The notes under the pieces: generated by a model
The model's database searches: none
What the model was told of the DNA's origin: nothing
What the model saw: only the letters and a program-made list of their open reading frames with translations
Origin: Bacteroidetes bacterium HGW-Bacteroidetes-16
Lineage (GTDB): Bacteria; Bacteroidota; Bacteroidia; Bacteroidales; F082
Direction: 5' to 3'
NCBI GenBank assembly: GCA_002840975.1
Contig: PHDN01000020.1
Location: 1 to 64,000 of the forward strand
DNA length: 64,000 nucleotides
Shown here: piece after piece, positions 42,947-56,418 of the stretch
How the letters are laid out: each line of letters starts with the position of its first letter
Position numbering within the stretch: position 1 is the stretch's first letter
Program-made: the position numbers and the translations under genes

Positions 42947-43783
42947 GTGAATTATTATCAGGTCAACATACCCAATCCGGGCAATCAGGATCAAATAGAT
43001 ATCCTGATTGCCCAACTGGCTGAGGCAGGCTTCGAGAGTTTTGAAGAAGCCGAAACGAGCATCATCGCATATATCCCTGAAAAGGACTACCACGACCAGG
43101 TGTTTTCAGAAATTGAATACTGCCAACTTCCTGTGGTGGTCAAAGAAATTACAACTGAATTGATTGAAGACCGCAACTGGAATGAGGTGTGGGAGAGCAA
43201 TTACCCACCCGTTATGATCAGCGACCATTGCATCGTTCGGGCGCCATTTCATGAATGCCCGCCTGGTGTACAATTCGACATCATTATTAAACCTAAAATG
43301 GCCTTTGGTACTGCCCACCACGAAACCACGGCCCAAATGCTTCGGGTATTACTCGAAACAGATGTTACCGGTAAAAAAGTACTCGACATGGGTTGTGGAT
43401 CGGGGGTACTCGCGATTTTATGTTCCATGAAAGGAGCCGCTGAAATTACCGCCATTGATTTGGATGAATGGTCGTATAGCAACACCATTGAAAATTCGGA
43501 AATTAATCATATAAAAAACATCATTCCATTGCTTGGCGATGCCACTTTACTTAAGGCCCCGATGCAATTTGATGTGATTTTGGCCAACATCAATAAAAAC
43601 ATCCTCCTGAACGACATGTCTGCTTATGTCGGTGTGTTGTCGACTGATGGAAGTATTTATTTTAGCGGTTTTTATACCACTGACCTGGCGGATATTTCCA
43701 ACATGGCCAGCATAAATCAATTGAAGTATATCGATTCCTGTTCGGAAAATAATTGGGTCGTGGCACACTTTATCAAACAATAA
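42947..43783 (+). CDS. prmA: Ribosomal protein L11 methyltransferase
   Basis: S-adenosylmethionine-dependent enzyme that trimethylates ribosomal protein L11. 278 residues from a GTG start at 42947, which gives the family N-terminus MNYYQVNIPN; no ATG fits better. The class I methyltransferase motif I is VLDMGCGSGVLAI, preceded by KPKMAFGTAHHETT and followed by the NxNI-type motif VILANINKNIL. It lies nine bases after tpiA and 33 before the large exported protein. Confidence 0.96.
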   Translation: MNYYQVNIPNPGNQDQIDILIAQLAEAGFESFEEAETSIIAYIPEKDYHDQVFSEIEYCQLPVVVKEITTELIEDRNWNEVWESNYPPVMISDHCIVRAPFHECPPGVQFDIIIKPKMAFGTAHHETTAQMLRVLLETDVTGKKVLDMGCGSGVLAILCSMKGAAEITAIDLDEWSYSNTIENSEINHIKNIIPLLGDATLLKAPMQFDVILANINKNILLNDMSAYVGVLSTDGSIYFSGFYTTDLADISNMASINQLKYIDSCSENNWVVAHFIKQ

Positions 43784-43816
43784 TCTGTTATACCATACGC
43801 AACGAAATCCGCACCG

Positions 43817-46800
43817 ATGAACCGAAGTGTACTTTTTTTTCTGATTCTTTTTATGTGTTTTGAGTTCATGGGAATAACTTCCCGTGCACAGGCGGCTGAC
43901 TCATTGTCAACAGATTCTGAAGTATTTTTTCAGCAGCTTTCACAGATTCTCCTGGCAACTCCATCAAAAACCTATGAGAAGAAATCGGAAGAATTATTAA
44001 GCCGGTTTTACCAACGGTGGACGATCGGGCGTTTCAACAAACAGGAAAAGGACGAAATACGGCATCTGATTGAAACCATGCGACATAAAAAAATGCGCAC
44101 TTTCCCATTTCTTTACGATTATGTTTACACCTTAACCTTGCTTTCAGAGTCTGCTCAGGTGCCCAAAAGTATTCTCGCATGGCATGCTTATGCGGATAGC
44201 TTGCTGATAGAAAAGTCTACAACCGGATTTGCCGATTTTTTGGTGTTTAGTAACAATTTATTAGAAAAAAATCAGCTTCATCAAAAAAAATACTACAGTT
44301 GGTTTGCGCGTGAATCCCGTTTTAGGTTCCATCTGGACACGGTGTTTGTTGTGAGATTTGAAAAAGTAGATTTAGTTTGTGCATCAAGTAATGATAGCAC
44401 GTCTGTGGAAGGTACAGGAGGTTTTTTCGATTATAAAAACAAGGCATGGATTGGTAGTGGCGGAGTGGTTCGATGGTCAAGGTTTGGCGAGCAAGCAGGA
44501 ACCGATATTTATGTAGATTTACCTGACTACAGTATACTTTTAGATGAGCCTGTTTTTCAGGTGGACTCGGCAGTCTTGCACTACAAGCGTTTCTTTAGTA
44601 ACCCGGTTGTGGGCGTATTTCGCGACAAAGTGTTATCGAGCCCGCCCGGCGACCGCTCTTTATTCCCTGTTTTTACCGCGTATCGGGGAGATATCGAATT
44701 GCCTGATATTTACACCAATATGAACTATTTTGGAGGCATTCAGATCGAAGGACCCAACCTATATGGTGTTGCCGTCAATGGACTTATGGCCATGGTTACC
44801 ATCATGAGAAATGATACTGTTTTTGGTAAAATGACCTCTGAAAAATTCCGAATCCTGAACGATAATACCATTTCTGCCCAGGCAACGGTCGTATTTTATT
44901 TTGAAAACGATTCCATTTATCATCCGGGCCTTCGTGTAAAATACACCAGTGAGGATCAGCAACTGGTGTTGTACAACGAAAAGGAAGGTTCCAATTCAAT
45001 ACCTTTTTTCGATTCATACCATCAACTGGACATTTATGTGCAGGCGCTCTTTTGGAAATTGAACGAGGAAAATATCCTTTTTAAAAGAATCAGAATGGTT
45101 AACGATAAAAATCTGGCCTATTTTGTGTCGAGCAATTATTATTCTGACCGTGACTTTTATCAACTGCAAGGTATCGATGATCTACATCCGCTTTATGTAA
45201 TTCAAAACTTTGTCAATACCTATCAGGTTTCGGAAATCCAACTGGGTGTGCTGGCTGGTTACATGGAGTTGTCACCCGAGCAGGTTTCAGCCATGCTGAT
45301 TGGTTTGTCGAACAAAGGTTTTCTTGTTTATAATACTGAAACTCAGATAGCCATCGTTAAAGACCGGTTAAATTACTTTTTGAATGCAAAGGCAGGCATC
45401 ACCGATTATGATGTGTTGAGCCTTGTTTCGGACGTTACTACAAAACCCAATGCCTCATTTAATATTCACGATTTAGGATTAAGCGTTTACGGGGTTCCTC
45501 AGGTTTCTATCAGCGACTCACAGGAGGTTTACATATATCCATACGATAAAAGCATTCAGTTTTTTAAAAACCGTAATTTTAATTTCGATGGACATGTTCA
45601 CATGGGTTTACTTGATTTTTATACCAGAAACAGCACTTTTGTTTACGATAGTTTTATGCTCAGGATGAACTATGTCGACTCACTTGCCTTTATGGTAAAA
45701 TCACAGGATTCACGCAGCCGCAACGACTCGTTGATACATGTAAACAACGTAATTACCGACTTAAACGGGAGCATTTATATTGATGATCCTAACAACAAGT
45801 CAGGCCTGAAGAACTTCCCTCTTTTTCCCACCTTTGTCAGCAACGACGAAAGTTATGTGTTCTTTAACAGGAAATCAATCCAGGACAGCACGCTTCATGC
45901 CGATCAATTTTATTATAGGGTAGATCCATTTGTGTTTGACAGTATTAAGACCTTTTCGACAGATGGGCTGGCTTTTGAAGGAACCCTGGTTTCATCCGGC
46001 ATTTTTCCTGACATTTCTCAACCTCTGGTGGTGATGTCTGACTATTCTCTCGGATTTGAACACCATACGCCTGAAACGGGTTATCCGGTTTATGATGCAA
46101 AAGGAACGTTTACTGAGGATATTTCGCTCAGTAATGAAGGGTTTATCGGGCAAGGATCATTAAAATTCCTCAGCTCAGGTTCTACTTCCGACAGGTATAT
46201 TTTTTACCCCGATTCACTGGTAGCCATCGGGCAGAGTTTTGTTGTGGAGAAAAGTCCCCTTGAGTACGATTTTCCATCTGTGCAAGGTGATACCGTTGAC
46301 ATTCGCTGGATGGTGGATACCAACGTGATGTTCGTTGACAATTTGGACAAACCATTTATCATGTACAGTAATTCGTGGCTGAATGGGAACCTGAAGTTGA
46401 ATCCTGATTACATGCTTGGGGACGGGGCGTTTTATTTTGATCAGAGCGAACTCGTGTCGAATACTCTTCAATTTAATTACAATCGACTTTCAGCCGACTC
46501 CGCAGATTTTTATTTAAAAAACAGAGAGAACGACACCCTGGTATTCTATGCCAATCAGTATCATGCCAAAATTAATTTCGATGAGCAAACAGGTTGGTTT
46601 AATCATCTTTACGACAATTCCTTTGTGAAATTTCCATTTAATAAATATATATCAACACTGGATGAGGTGGAGTGGCGAATGAAAGATGATATGCTGTTGC
46701 TAAAGAGCAATCTGAGCAAGGATTACAAGGGGCTTGATACACTCAACAACATGGAAGTCATCGATTATAAGCTGGTAGGTCCCGAGTTCATTAGTTTAAA

Positions 46801-48304
46801 ACCCGGACAAGATTCTCTGAGATTCTTTGCAGGACAGGCCTCCTACAACTTACGAAACTATACCATTGACATTGAGTATATTAAATTGATAAAAGTAGCT
46901 GATGCAGCCATTTTTCCAGAGTCTGGTAAATTAAGGGTTTTAAGGGATGCACAAATAGAAACACTGAAAAACGCTACATTGATTGCAGATACTATCAATA
47001 AGCACCATGAACTTTATCAGGCTGAAGTGAATATTTTTGGCCGAAAGCAATACACGGCCAAGGCGTGGATAAATTATACCGACCGACTCGGCGCCCGGCA
47101 ACCTGTTTATTTAAGTGACATAGGTGTGAATGACATGGGTGTCACAACCGGATATGGACAAACCCCGCCGGAGGAGGTGTTTTTCCTGAGTCCGGAATAT
47201 TTGTACCAGGGAGCCATTAAACTGGTTGCTGCCGATCCATATTTGCATTTTGAGGGAGGATACCGCCTTAATCAGGAATGTGTACTCAATTATAACAACT
47301 GGGTGGCATTTAATCAAATGCTTAACCCCGATGACATCGTTTTTAATCTTGCCGATAATACCTATGACCAGGATGGCAGAAAAATTTATTTTGGATTGGC
47401 TTATTCCGATGAATTCCGAAAATATTACTCCCTCGCGTTCCAACCTTTACGAAATGAAAACGACAGGTTGTTGATGAGTGCCAAAGGGCAGCTTGTTTTT
47501 GATACACTGAGCCATAGCTTTGTCGTCGGGCAACGCATTAATGGTGGAACGAAAAAACTCCTTCCAGATAACATCGTGCTTGAAACAGAAACCTGTACCA
47601 TCAATGGAAGGGGCATACTGGATATTGGTCTCGATTTCAACATGCTAAATGCCACCGTTACGGGTAATTTTGAACACCTGATAGTTCCTGATTCAACCCG
47701 TTTGGAGGTTGTTTTGGCCCTGAACTTCTATTTTGATGAAAAACTATTGGGGATGATCACCGACAGTCTGAGGTTATCGTATAACACAGGTGTTACTGAT
47801 CCAAAAGAAATTTTCCCCTTATTTCTGCAAAAGAATTTGCCCAATGATGTCGATCTTTCCGGGTTTATAGAGGAGCTTGCTCTCTATGGTCAAATCAGAA
47901 GACCTCCTGATCTGCTAAAGCAGTCGGCTATCTTTTCAGACTTAAAACTTATCTGGGATAGCGATTCACGTTCTTATTATTCCGAAGGAAAAATTGGAGT
48001 GGGTTATTTAGGCGGGGCAACCATCAATAAATATCTGGATGGTTACATTCAAATACAACCGGGTGTCGCCAGCAGTTCCATCACCATTTACCTCCAGCCA
48101 TCGCCGGAGACCTGGTATTTTTTATCTTACAAAAATGGGATTATGCAAGTATTGAGTTCCGATGCTGCCTTCAACGAAAAACTGGAAGCACTGAAACCTG
48201 AAAAACGCATTCTGAACCAGAACAGTGATACACAGTATTATGAGTTTGTTATTTCAACAAAGCGCAAGGTGGTTGATTTTATCCGTGAAATGGAGGCCAG
48301 GTAA
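43817..48304 (+). CDS. Very large exported protein of unknown function (1495 aa)
   Basis: The largest gene of the window. A signal peptide (MNRSVLFFLILFMCFEFMGI, cut after about AQA, residue 27) leads into a helical N-terminal region of roughly 150 residues. A very long body follows that seems almost wholly beta-strand, with recurring blocks such as ILNDNTISAQATVVFYF, SLSNEGFIGQGSLKFLSSG and SADSADFYLKNRENDTLVF. This layout recalls OstA/AsmA-like or beta-helical envelope proteins, but I cannot assign a family. No membrane helix besides the signal, no lipobox, no type IX sorting tail. It follows prmA by 33 bases and may be cotranscribed. Confidence 0.85.
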   Translation: MNRSVLFFLILFMCFEFMGITSRAQAADSLSTDSEVFFQQLSQILLATPSKTYEKKSEELLSRFYQRWTIGRFNKQEKDEIRHLIETMRHKKMRTFPFLYDYVYTLTLLSESAQVPKSILAWHAYADSLLIEKSTTGFADFLVFSNNLLEKNQLHQKKYYSWFARESRFRFHLDTVFVVRFEKVDLVCASSNDSTSVEGTGGFFDYKNKAWIGSGGVVRWSRFGEQAGTDIYVDLPDYSILLDEPVFQVDSAVLHYKRFFSNPVVGVFRDKVLSSPPGDRSLFPVFTAYRGDIELPDIYTNMNYFGGIQIEGPNLYGVAVNGLMAMVTIMRNDTVFGKMTSEKFRILNDNTISAQATVVFYFENDSIYHPGLRVKYTSEDQQLVLYNEKEGSNSIPFFDSYHQLDIYVQALFWKLNEENILFKRIRMVNDKNLAYFVSSNYYSDRDFYQLQGIDDLHPLYVIQNFVNTYQVSEIQLGVLAGYMELSPEQVSAMLIGLSNKGFLVYNTETQIAIVKDRLNYFLNAKAGITDYDVLSLVSDVTTKPNASFNIHDLGLSVYGVPQVSISDSQEVYIYPYDKSIQFFKNRNFNFDGHVHMGLLDFYTRNSTFVYDSFMLRMNYVDSLAFMVKSQDSRSRNDSLIHVNNVITDLNGSIYIDDPNNKSGLKNFPLFPTFVSNDESYVFFNRKSIQDSTLHADQFYYRVDPFVFDSIKTFSTDGLAFEGTLVSSGIFPDISQPLVVMSDYSLGFEHHTPETGYPVYDAKGTFTEDISLSNEGFIGQGSLKFLSSGSTSDRYIFYPDSLVAIGQSFVVEKSPLEYDFPSVQGDTVDIRWMVDTNVMFVDNLDKPFIMYSNSWLNGNLKLNPDYMLGDGAFYFDQSELVSNTLQFNYNRLSADSADFYLKNRENDTLVFYANQYHAKINFDEQTGWFNHLYDNSFVKFPFNKYISTLDEVEWRMKDDMLLLKSNLSKDYKGLDTLNNMEVIDYKLVGPEFISLKPGQDSLRFFAGQASYNLRNYTIDIEYIKLIKVADAAIFPESGKLRVLRDAQIETLKNATLIADTINKHHELYQAEVNIFGRKQYTAKAWINYTDRLGARQPVYLSDIGVNDMGVTTGYGQTPPEEVFFLSPEYLYQGAIKLVAADPYLHFEGGYRLNQECVLNYNNWVAFNQMLNPDDIVFNLADNTYDQDGRKIYFGLAYSDEFRKYYSLAFQPLRNENDRLLMSAKGQLVFDTLSHSFVVGQRINGGTKKLLPDNIVLETETCTINGRGILDIGLDFNMLNATVTGNFEHLIVPDSTRLEVVLALNFYFDEKLLGMITDSLRLSYNTGVTDPKEIFPLFLQKNLPNDVDLSGFIEELALYGQIRRPPDLLKQSAIFSDLKLIWDSDSRSYYSEGKIGVGYLGGATINKYLDGYIQIQPGVASSSITIYLQPSPETWYFLSYKNGIMQVLSSDAAFNEKLEALKPEKRILNQNSDTQYYEFVISTKRKVVDFIREMEAR

Positions 48305-48445
48305 AAGACTTTTCGGGGTGGACTCATTCCTTCATTCTAAAAAAAAAAGTCACGTAAAAGATGAAACTGGTTTCGAAAGGGTTATTCATTAATATTGGCA
48401 AGGTTAACACCTGTAATTTAGTGTCATGTCAATCATTATTTTTAG

Positions 48446-48453
48446 TATTTTTG
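48446..48453 (+). promoter_or_regulatory. -7 promoter element upstream of dnaN
   Basis: TATTTTTG, consensus TAnnTTTG, 115 bases before the dnaN start; the long leader makes it tentative. Confidence 0.4.
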
Positions 48454-48568
48454 AAGTCTGCCGACAACCTCAAAAAGATTTTATAAAGTAGGCCTGTTGT
48501 GTTCAGGATATTTTTTTATTTTTACTCACTTTGAAATCAATAAAAGAGAACAGTAAAATCCATTCACT

Positions 48569-49690
48569 ATGAAGTTTATTATATCAAGTACAGTATTGTT
48601 GAGAGGTCTTCAAAAAATTAGCGGTGTACTTACCACCAATAACACGCTCCCCATTTTAGAAGATTTTCTTTTTGAATTGAATCGCGAAAATTTGCGCATT
48701 ACCGCGTCAGATCTTGAAACAACCATTAGCGTGACAGTAAAACCTGACATGGCAGAAAGCACGGGTGTTGTTGCTATTCCGGCCAAAATGCTGCTCGAAA
48801 TCATGAAGACTTTTTCGGAATTACCGGTTACGATTTCCGTTGAAGGGACAAATATTGAAATATTTGCGGGAGAAGGGAAATACAAGTTGATTGGTCACGA
48901 AAGTGATGAATTTCCTCAATTGCCTGTACTCGATAACACGGTTACACTTACCCTGAACGCTTCGTTGCTGGTAAATGCATTTAACAAAACCCTTTTTGCC
49001 ACAGGAAACGATGAGTTACGCCCCGTGATGTCGGGTGTTTTTTGTGAGGCTACCACCGAAAGCCTTACGTTTGTAGCTACGGATGCACATAAATTGGTGC
49101 GCTATCGCCGTCATGATGTAAAAGCTGAAAACCAAACCTCCATTATTTTGCCAAAAAAACCACTCAACCACCTCAGGAATATCATGCCTGATGATGAAGG
49201 TGTGGAGGTGATTCTGGAATACAACGAAACCAATGCTGTGATCAAATTCAACGAGATATCTTTAGTCTGCAGGTTGATCGAAGGACGTTACCCCAATTAT
49301 GAAGCAGTTATACCGGCTCAAAACCCTTATAAGTTGACCATCGATCGAAAAAATTTGCTCAACGCCATTCGCAGGGTTTCTATTTTTGGAAGCAAATCAA
49401 CACACCAAATCAGGTTTAAACTTTCAGGAAAAGAATTGGTACTCACCGCCGAAGATCTTGATTTTGCAAGTGAGGCCAAGGAAAGGTTAACTTGTAGTTA
49501 CGAAGGGGACGACATGGAAATCGGATTTAATTCAAAGTTTATACTCGATATGCTGACAACCCTTGATCCAGATACCATTATTATCGAAATGTCGGCACCC
49601 AATCGGGCAGGTATTTTACTTAGTGAGCGGGAAGAGAATGATCCTGAAGAGATATTGATGCTGATCATGCCTGTGATGATTACACAATAA
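48569..49690 (+). CDS. dnaN: DNA polymerase III beta subunit (sliding clamp)
   Basis: Ring-shaped clamp that holds the replicative polymerase on DNA. 373 residues with three similar domains; typical segments are MKFIISSTVLLRGLQKISGV, TLPILEDFLFELN, FVATDAHKLVRY, VEGRYPNY-like LIEGRYPNYEAVIP and the C-terminal MLIMPVMI that ends the family. The gene stands alone, not beside dnaA or recF, which is normal for Bacteroidota. A terminator follows 27 bases after the stop. Confidence 0.98.
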   Translation: MKFIISSTVLLRGLQKISGVLTTNNTLPILEDFLFELNRENLRITASDLETTISVTVKPDMAESTGVVAIPAKMLLEIMKTFSELPVTISVEGTNIEIFAGEGKYKLIGHESDEFPQLPVLDNTVTLTLNASLLVNAFNKTLFATGNDELRPVMSGVFCEATTESLTFVATDAHKLVRYRRHDVKAENQTSIILPKKPLNHLRNIMPDDEGVEVILEYNETNAVIKFNEISLVCRLIEGRYPNYEAVIPAQNPYKLTIDRKNLLNAIRRVSIFGSKSTHQIRFKLSGKELVLTAEDLDFASEAKERLTCSYEGDDMEIGFNSKFILDMLTTLDPDTIIIEMSAPNRAGILLSEREENDPEEILMLIMPVMITQ

Positions 49691-49717
49691 ATCAAGTTGA
49701 CTTTTATTCATATCAAC

Positions 49718-49753
49718 AAGCGGAACCAGGGCACTTGGTCACCGCTTTTTTTT
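49718..49753 (+). terminator. Rho-independent terminator of dnaN
   Basis: AAGCGG pairs with CCGCTT, extended inward by ACCA/TGGT across a small bulge, then eight T. Confidence 0.85.
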
Positions 49754-49773
49754 AAATAATACCTGGCAACACC

Positions 49774-50943
49774 ATGGCGCATTACAACTTTGACAATATA
49801 ATCAACAGAGAACAGACGGAATCGGTAAAATATGATTTGCGAAACTGGTATTTCAAAACAGATGACCTTCTCCCGATGTGGGTGGCCGATATGGACTTTG
49901 AAACTCCTGATTTTATCCGCGAGGCAGTGGCAATCAGAACCCGGCATCCCATCTATGGTTATTCATTTCGTTCGCAGTCGTATATCGATTCTATTCGAGA
50001 ATGGGTTGAACGTCGACACCAGTGGACAATACAAAACGATTGGTGTGTTTTTAGTCCGGGAATAGTACCGGCTTTTAACTTCGCTATTCTTACTTTAACC
50101 AAGCCGGGCGATGGTGTGTTGATTCAACCACCAGTATATTTCCCGTTTTTTAGCTCGGTTACTGATCATCACCGGAAACTATTACAAAATCAATTGGTTT
50201 ACAACCAGGGCATGTACGAAATTGATTTTGACGATTTCGAAAAAAAAGCCAGTCAGGCCTCTTTGTTTTTACTGTCGAATCCGCACAATCCGATAGGTAG
50301 AATTTGGAACGAAGCTGAGCTAAGGCGCATGGCTGATATTTGTAGAAAACACGGGGTGATTATTGTATCCGATGAAATCCATAATGATTTGATTCTGCCT
50401 GGAAATAAACATGTGGTGATGGCTGGATTGTCACCTGAAATAGCAGACATGACACTTACCTGCATTGCCCCAAGCAAAACCTTTAACATGGCAGGTCTGG
50501 CTACCTCTTCAGTTATCATTTCCAACGTGGAATTGCGCGAGAAGTATGCCGGGTTTATCAATGCTTTGCATCTTTCAGGTGGGAACCTGTTTGGTGCAGT
50601 AGCCTCTGAAGCAGGTTATCGCAGGGGCGATCGTTGGGTAAATGAACTAATGCAGTATGTTCAACAGAATATATATTTGCTAAAGAACCAGTTGGAAGAA
50701 TTAACTGATATTCGGGTGGTGGACTCTCAGGCCACCTATATGGTTTGGCTTGACTTTTTAAAAACAGGACTGGATGATGAAGCGATTAAAATGAAACTGA
50801 TTCATGAGGCAAAAGTTGGCCTGAGCCATGGGCCAACATTTGGTCCCGGAGGTGAGGGATTTCAGCGAATAAACCTCGCGGCGCCTAGGAAATTGGTTGA
50901 AGAGGCCGTCAGTAGGATGTCAGCAACGTTTAAATGTAGGTAA
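49774..50943 (+). CDS. PatB/MalY-type PLP-dependent cystathionine beta-lyase (C-S lyase)
   Basis: Class I aminotransferase-fold enzyme of 389 residues that splits C-S bonds of cystathionine or cysteine conjugates, giving pyruvate, ammonia and a thiol. It opens with WYFKTDDLLPMWVADMDFE, the hallmark of PatB/MalY, and has FSPGIVPAFNFAI, LLSNPHNPIGRIW, VSDEIHNDLIL and the PLP-lysine motif APSKTFNMAGL. Methionine synthesis or sulfur scavenging is the likely role. It stands as a single gene before an outer-membrane barrel gene. Confidence 0.93.
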   Translation: MAHYNFDNIINREQTESVKYDLRNWYFKTDDLLPMWVADMDFETPDFIREAVAIRTRHPIYGYSFRSQSYIDSIREWVERRHQWTIQNDWCVFSPGIVPAFNFAILTLTKPGDGVLIQPPVYFPFFSSVTDHHRKLLQNQLVYNQGMYEIDFDDFEKKASQASLFLLSNPHNPIGRIWNEAELRRMADICRKHGVIIVSDEIHNDLILPGNKHVVMAGLSPEIADMTLTCIAPSKTFNMAGLATSSVIISNVELREKYAGFINALHLSGGNLFGAVASEAGYRRGDRWVNELMQYVQQNIYLLKNQLEELTDIRVVDSQATYMVWLDFLKTGLDDEAIKMKLIHEAKVGLSHGPTFGPGGEGFQRINLAAPRKLVEEAVSRMSATFKCR

Positions 50944-50988
50944 CTAATTATTAAAACTAACGTAAAACCGGTAGAAATTCACATCTCT

Positions 50989-51696
50989 ATGAAAAGAATC
51001 CTGATTAAGTATTCATTGTTTTTGTGCTTGGTTGTGCTGGCAGGAAATGTAAAAGGGCAATATTATTATTTTGACAGGGGGCTTGTTGAGGTAAATATGG
51101 GTGTGGCAATTCCATTTTTTAATTTTGGCGATCAACATGGAATCGAGTCTGCTCATTATGCTAAAACAGGTTTTAATGCGGGGGGAAGTGTGGCTTATTT
51201 TTATTCGAAGCACGTAGCGATGGAGTTAGACCTGAATTATAACATCCATGGAGTTAACACGAATAAATTAGCAGATGCTTATTATCATACAGATACTATC
51301 AACAACATCTCAGCCGCGGTAACAGTGGGTTCGTTTCATGATTTTTCAGGTGCAGTTGGTTTCAGGTTCGATCTGCCCGTGAGCGAGCAGTTCTCCTTTG
51401 TTTTTAAAATGATGAGCGGGTTGAGAGGTGTGCACAAACCCGGAGCAACCATCAATTTAGTTACGATTTCAGGACCATCCCGCATTATAGAAACCGCCGA
51501 TACCCAGGTAAAGTTCGCTTTTTATTCCGCTTTTGGAGGTCGTGTAAGAATTACTGAAAAACTGGGTGCCCATGCAATGGTCTCCTATATTGGATCTAAT
51601 CTCAATTTTGAATTTAAAAAAAATAAAGTTCCTGTTGTGACAAATGAACACCTGGGTGTTATCATGGTAAATGTCGGTGTGGGTTTATCGTTTTAA
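50989..51696 (+). CDS. Outer-membrane beta-barrel protein
   Basis: Exported protein of 235 residues with signal peptide (MKRILIKYSLFLCLVVLAGN, cut near VKGQ). The mature chain shows alternating strands with aromatic ends: VEVNMGVAIPFFNFG, GSVAYFYSKHVAMELDLNYN, FSGAVGFRFDLPV, KFAFYSAFGGRVRI and the last strand VNVGVGLSF ending in Phe, as expected for BAM substrates. This fits an eight-strand OmpA/OmpW-like barrel of unknown role. Confidence 0.85.
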   Translation: MKRILIKYSLFLCLVVLAGNVKGQYYYFDRGLVEVNMGVAIPFFNFGDQHGIESAHYAKTGFNAGGSVAYFYSKHVAMELDLNYNIHGVNTNKLADAYYHTDTINNISAAVTVGSFHDFSGAVGFRFDLPVSEQFSFVFKMMSGLRGVHKPGATINLVTISGPSRIIETADTQVKFAFYSAFGGRVRITEKLGAHAMVSYIGSNLNFEFKKNKVPVVTNEHLGVIMVNVGVGLSF

Positions 51697-51725
51697 CTCA
51701 TTATTAACGACTTAATTTTCATAGG

Positions 51726-51758
51726 TTTGTTGATATTTAAAAAATGTTGCTATTTTTG
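51726..51758 (+). promoter_or_regulatory. Bacteroidota promoter of the SRPBCC/GyrI-like gene
   Basis: Both elements are present: -33 TTTG (51726-51729) and -7 TATTTTTG (51751-51758), 21 bases apart. The start codon follows 23 bases later. Confidence 0.7.
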
Positions 51759-51781
51759 ATCATCACTAAACAATTAAACCT

Positions 51782-52774
51782 ATGAAAACATTAAAAATTA
51801 TCGGTGTTATCGTCATCATTCTGGTTGCCATTTTTCTTATTGTTCCCTTATTTTTGGCCAATCAGGTGACCATTTCCGAACACGTGATGGTAAAGGCAAA
51901 ACCTGCTACCCTATTTAACCAGGTAAACACTCTTCAGAATTGGGACAATTGGTCACCCTTTCACAAGGCTGATACAGCCATGACTACCGAATATTCCGGC
52001 CCTGAGAAAGGTGTTGGTTCAACCATGAACTGGTTAAGTAAAACCATGGGAGATGGTTCTCTGGTTATCGCAGAGAGCACCCCATATACTTATATCAAAA
52101 GCGATCTGCTCTTTAAACCTGAACAAGGTGACGCTATTGATGAATGGTTTTTTGAACCACAAGATGAAGGTGTTGAAGTAACCTGGACCACCACCCTCAT
52201 CGATCTTGATTATCCCATGGGGCGTTATATGGGTTTGATGGCTAAAACCATGATGAAACCATTTATGACAAGTGGATTGAACACATTGAAAGAGTATTGT
52301 GAAGCACTTCAGGTTCCTGCGGATATTACGCTGGTGGATGTCGAAAGCGTTCCATCCTTATCAATTATGGATGCTGCCACCGTTGATAATATTGGCGAAT
52401 TGCTTGGTAAAAACTATGGTCTCATTATGGAATATATGAAGGCCAAAAAGATTGATGTGGCTGGTATTCCCTATGCTGTTTATTACAACTGGGATCCTGA
52501 TGGTGTCATTCACTTACGTGCGGCTATACCTGTTGCCACCGAGGTTCAGGGAAAGGGTGTGGTTGAGTATTTTGAATTGCCGGCAACCAAGGCTGTTTTT
52601 GCAAAACATGTTGGCGGACATGATACGGGTGCCACTCATGAGGCTATTGGAGAATACATAAGCGATTTTGGAATTGAAACCGGTGATTTTGTTTGGGAAG
52701 TTTATGTTACTGATTCCATGACAGAACCTGATGAATCGAAATGGGAAACTGACATTTACTATCCGATTAAGTAA
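51782..52774 (+). CDS. Membrane-anchored SRPBCC plus GyrI-like domain protein
   Basis: Protein of 330 residues with one N-terminal membrane helix (7-28). An SRPBCC/polyketide-cyclase-like domain (about 35-175: VMVKAKPATLFNQVNTLQNWDNWSPF-type start, divided by WTTTLIDLDYPMGRYMG) is followed by a GyrI-like/AraC effector-binding domain (about 180-330: ITLVDVESVPSLSI, PYAVYYNWDPD, VWEVYVTDSMTEPDESKW, ending DIYYPIK). Both are hydrophobic-ligand-binding folds. The combination is common in Bacteroidota; ligand and role are unknown. Confidence 0.88.
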   Translation: MKTLKIIGVIVIILVAIFLIVPLFLANQVTISEHVMVKAKPATLFNQVNTLQNWDNWSPFHKADTAMTTEYSGPEKGVGSTMNWLSKTMGDGSLVIAESTPYTYIKSDLLFKPEQGDAIDEWFFEPQDEGVEVTWTTTLIDLDYPMGRYMGLMAKTMMKPFMTSGLNTLKEYCEALQVPADITLVDVESVPSLSIMDAATVDNIGELLGKNYGLIMEYMKAKKIDVAGIPYAVYYNWDPDGVIHLRAAIPVATEVQGKGVVEYFELPATKAVFAKHVGGHDTGATHEAIGEYISDFGIETGDFVWEVYVTDSMTEPDESKWETDIYYPIK

Positions 52775-52816
52775 ATGGACAGCCGATTAATTGGTCGACT
52801 TATCTGGTATTGAAGA

Positions 52817-56402
<3,586 letters not shown>

Positions 56403-56418
56403 TATAAAAATTGATTAG

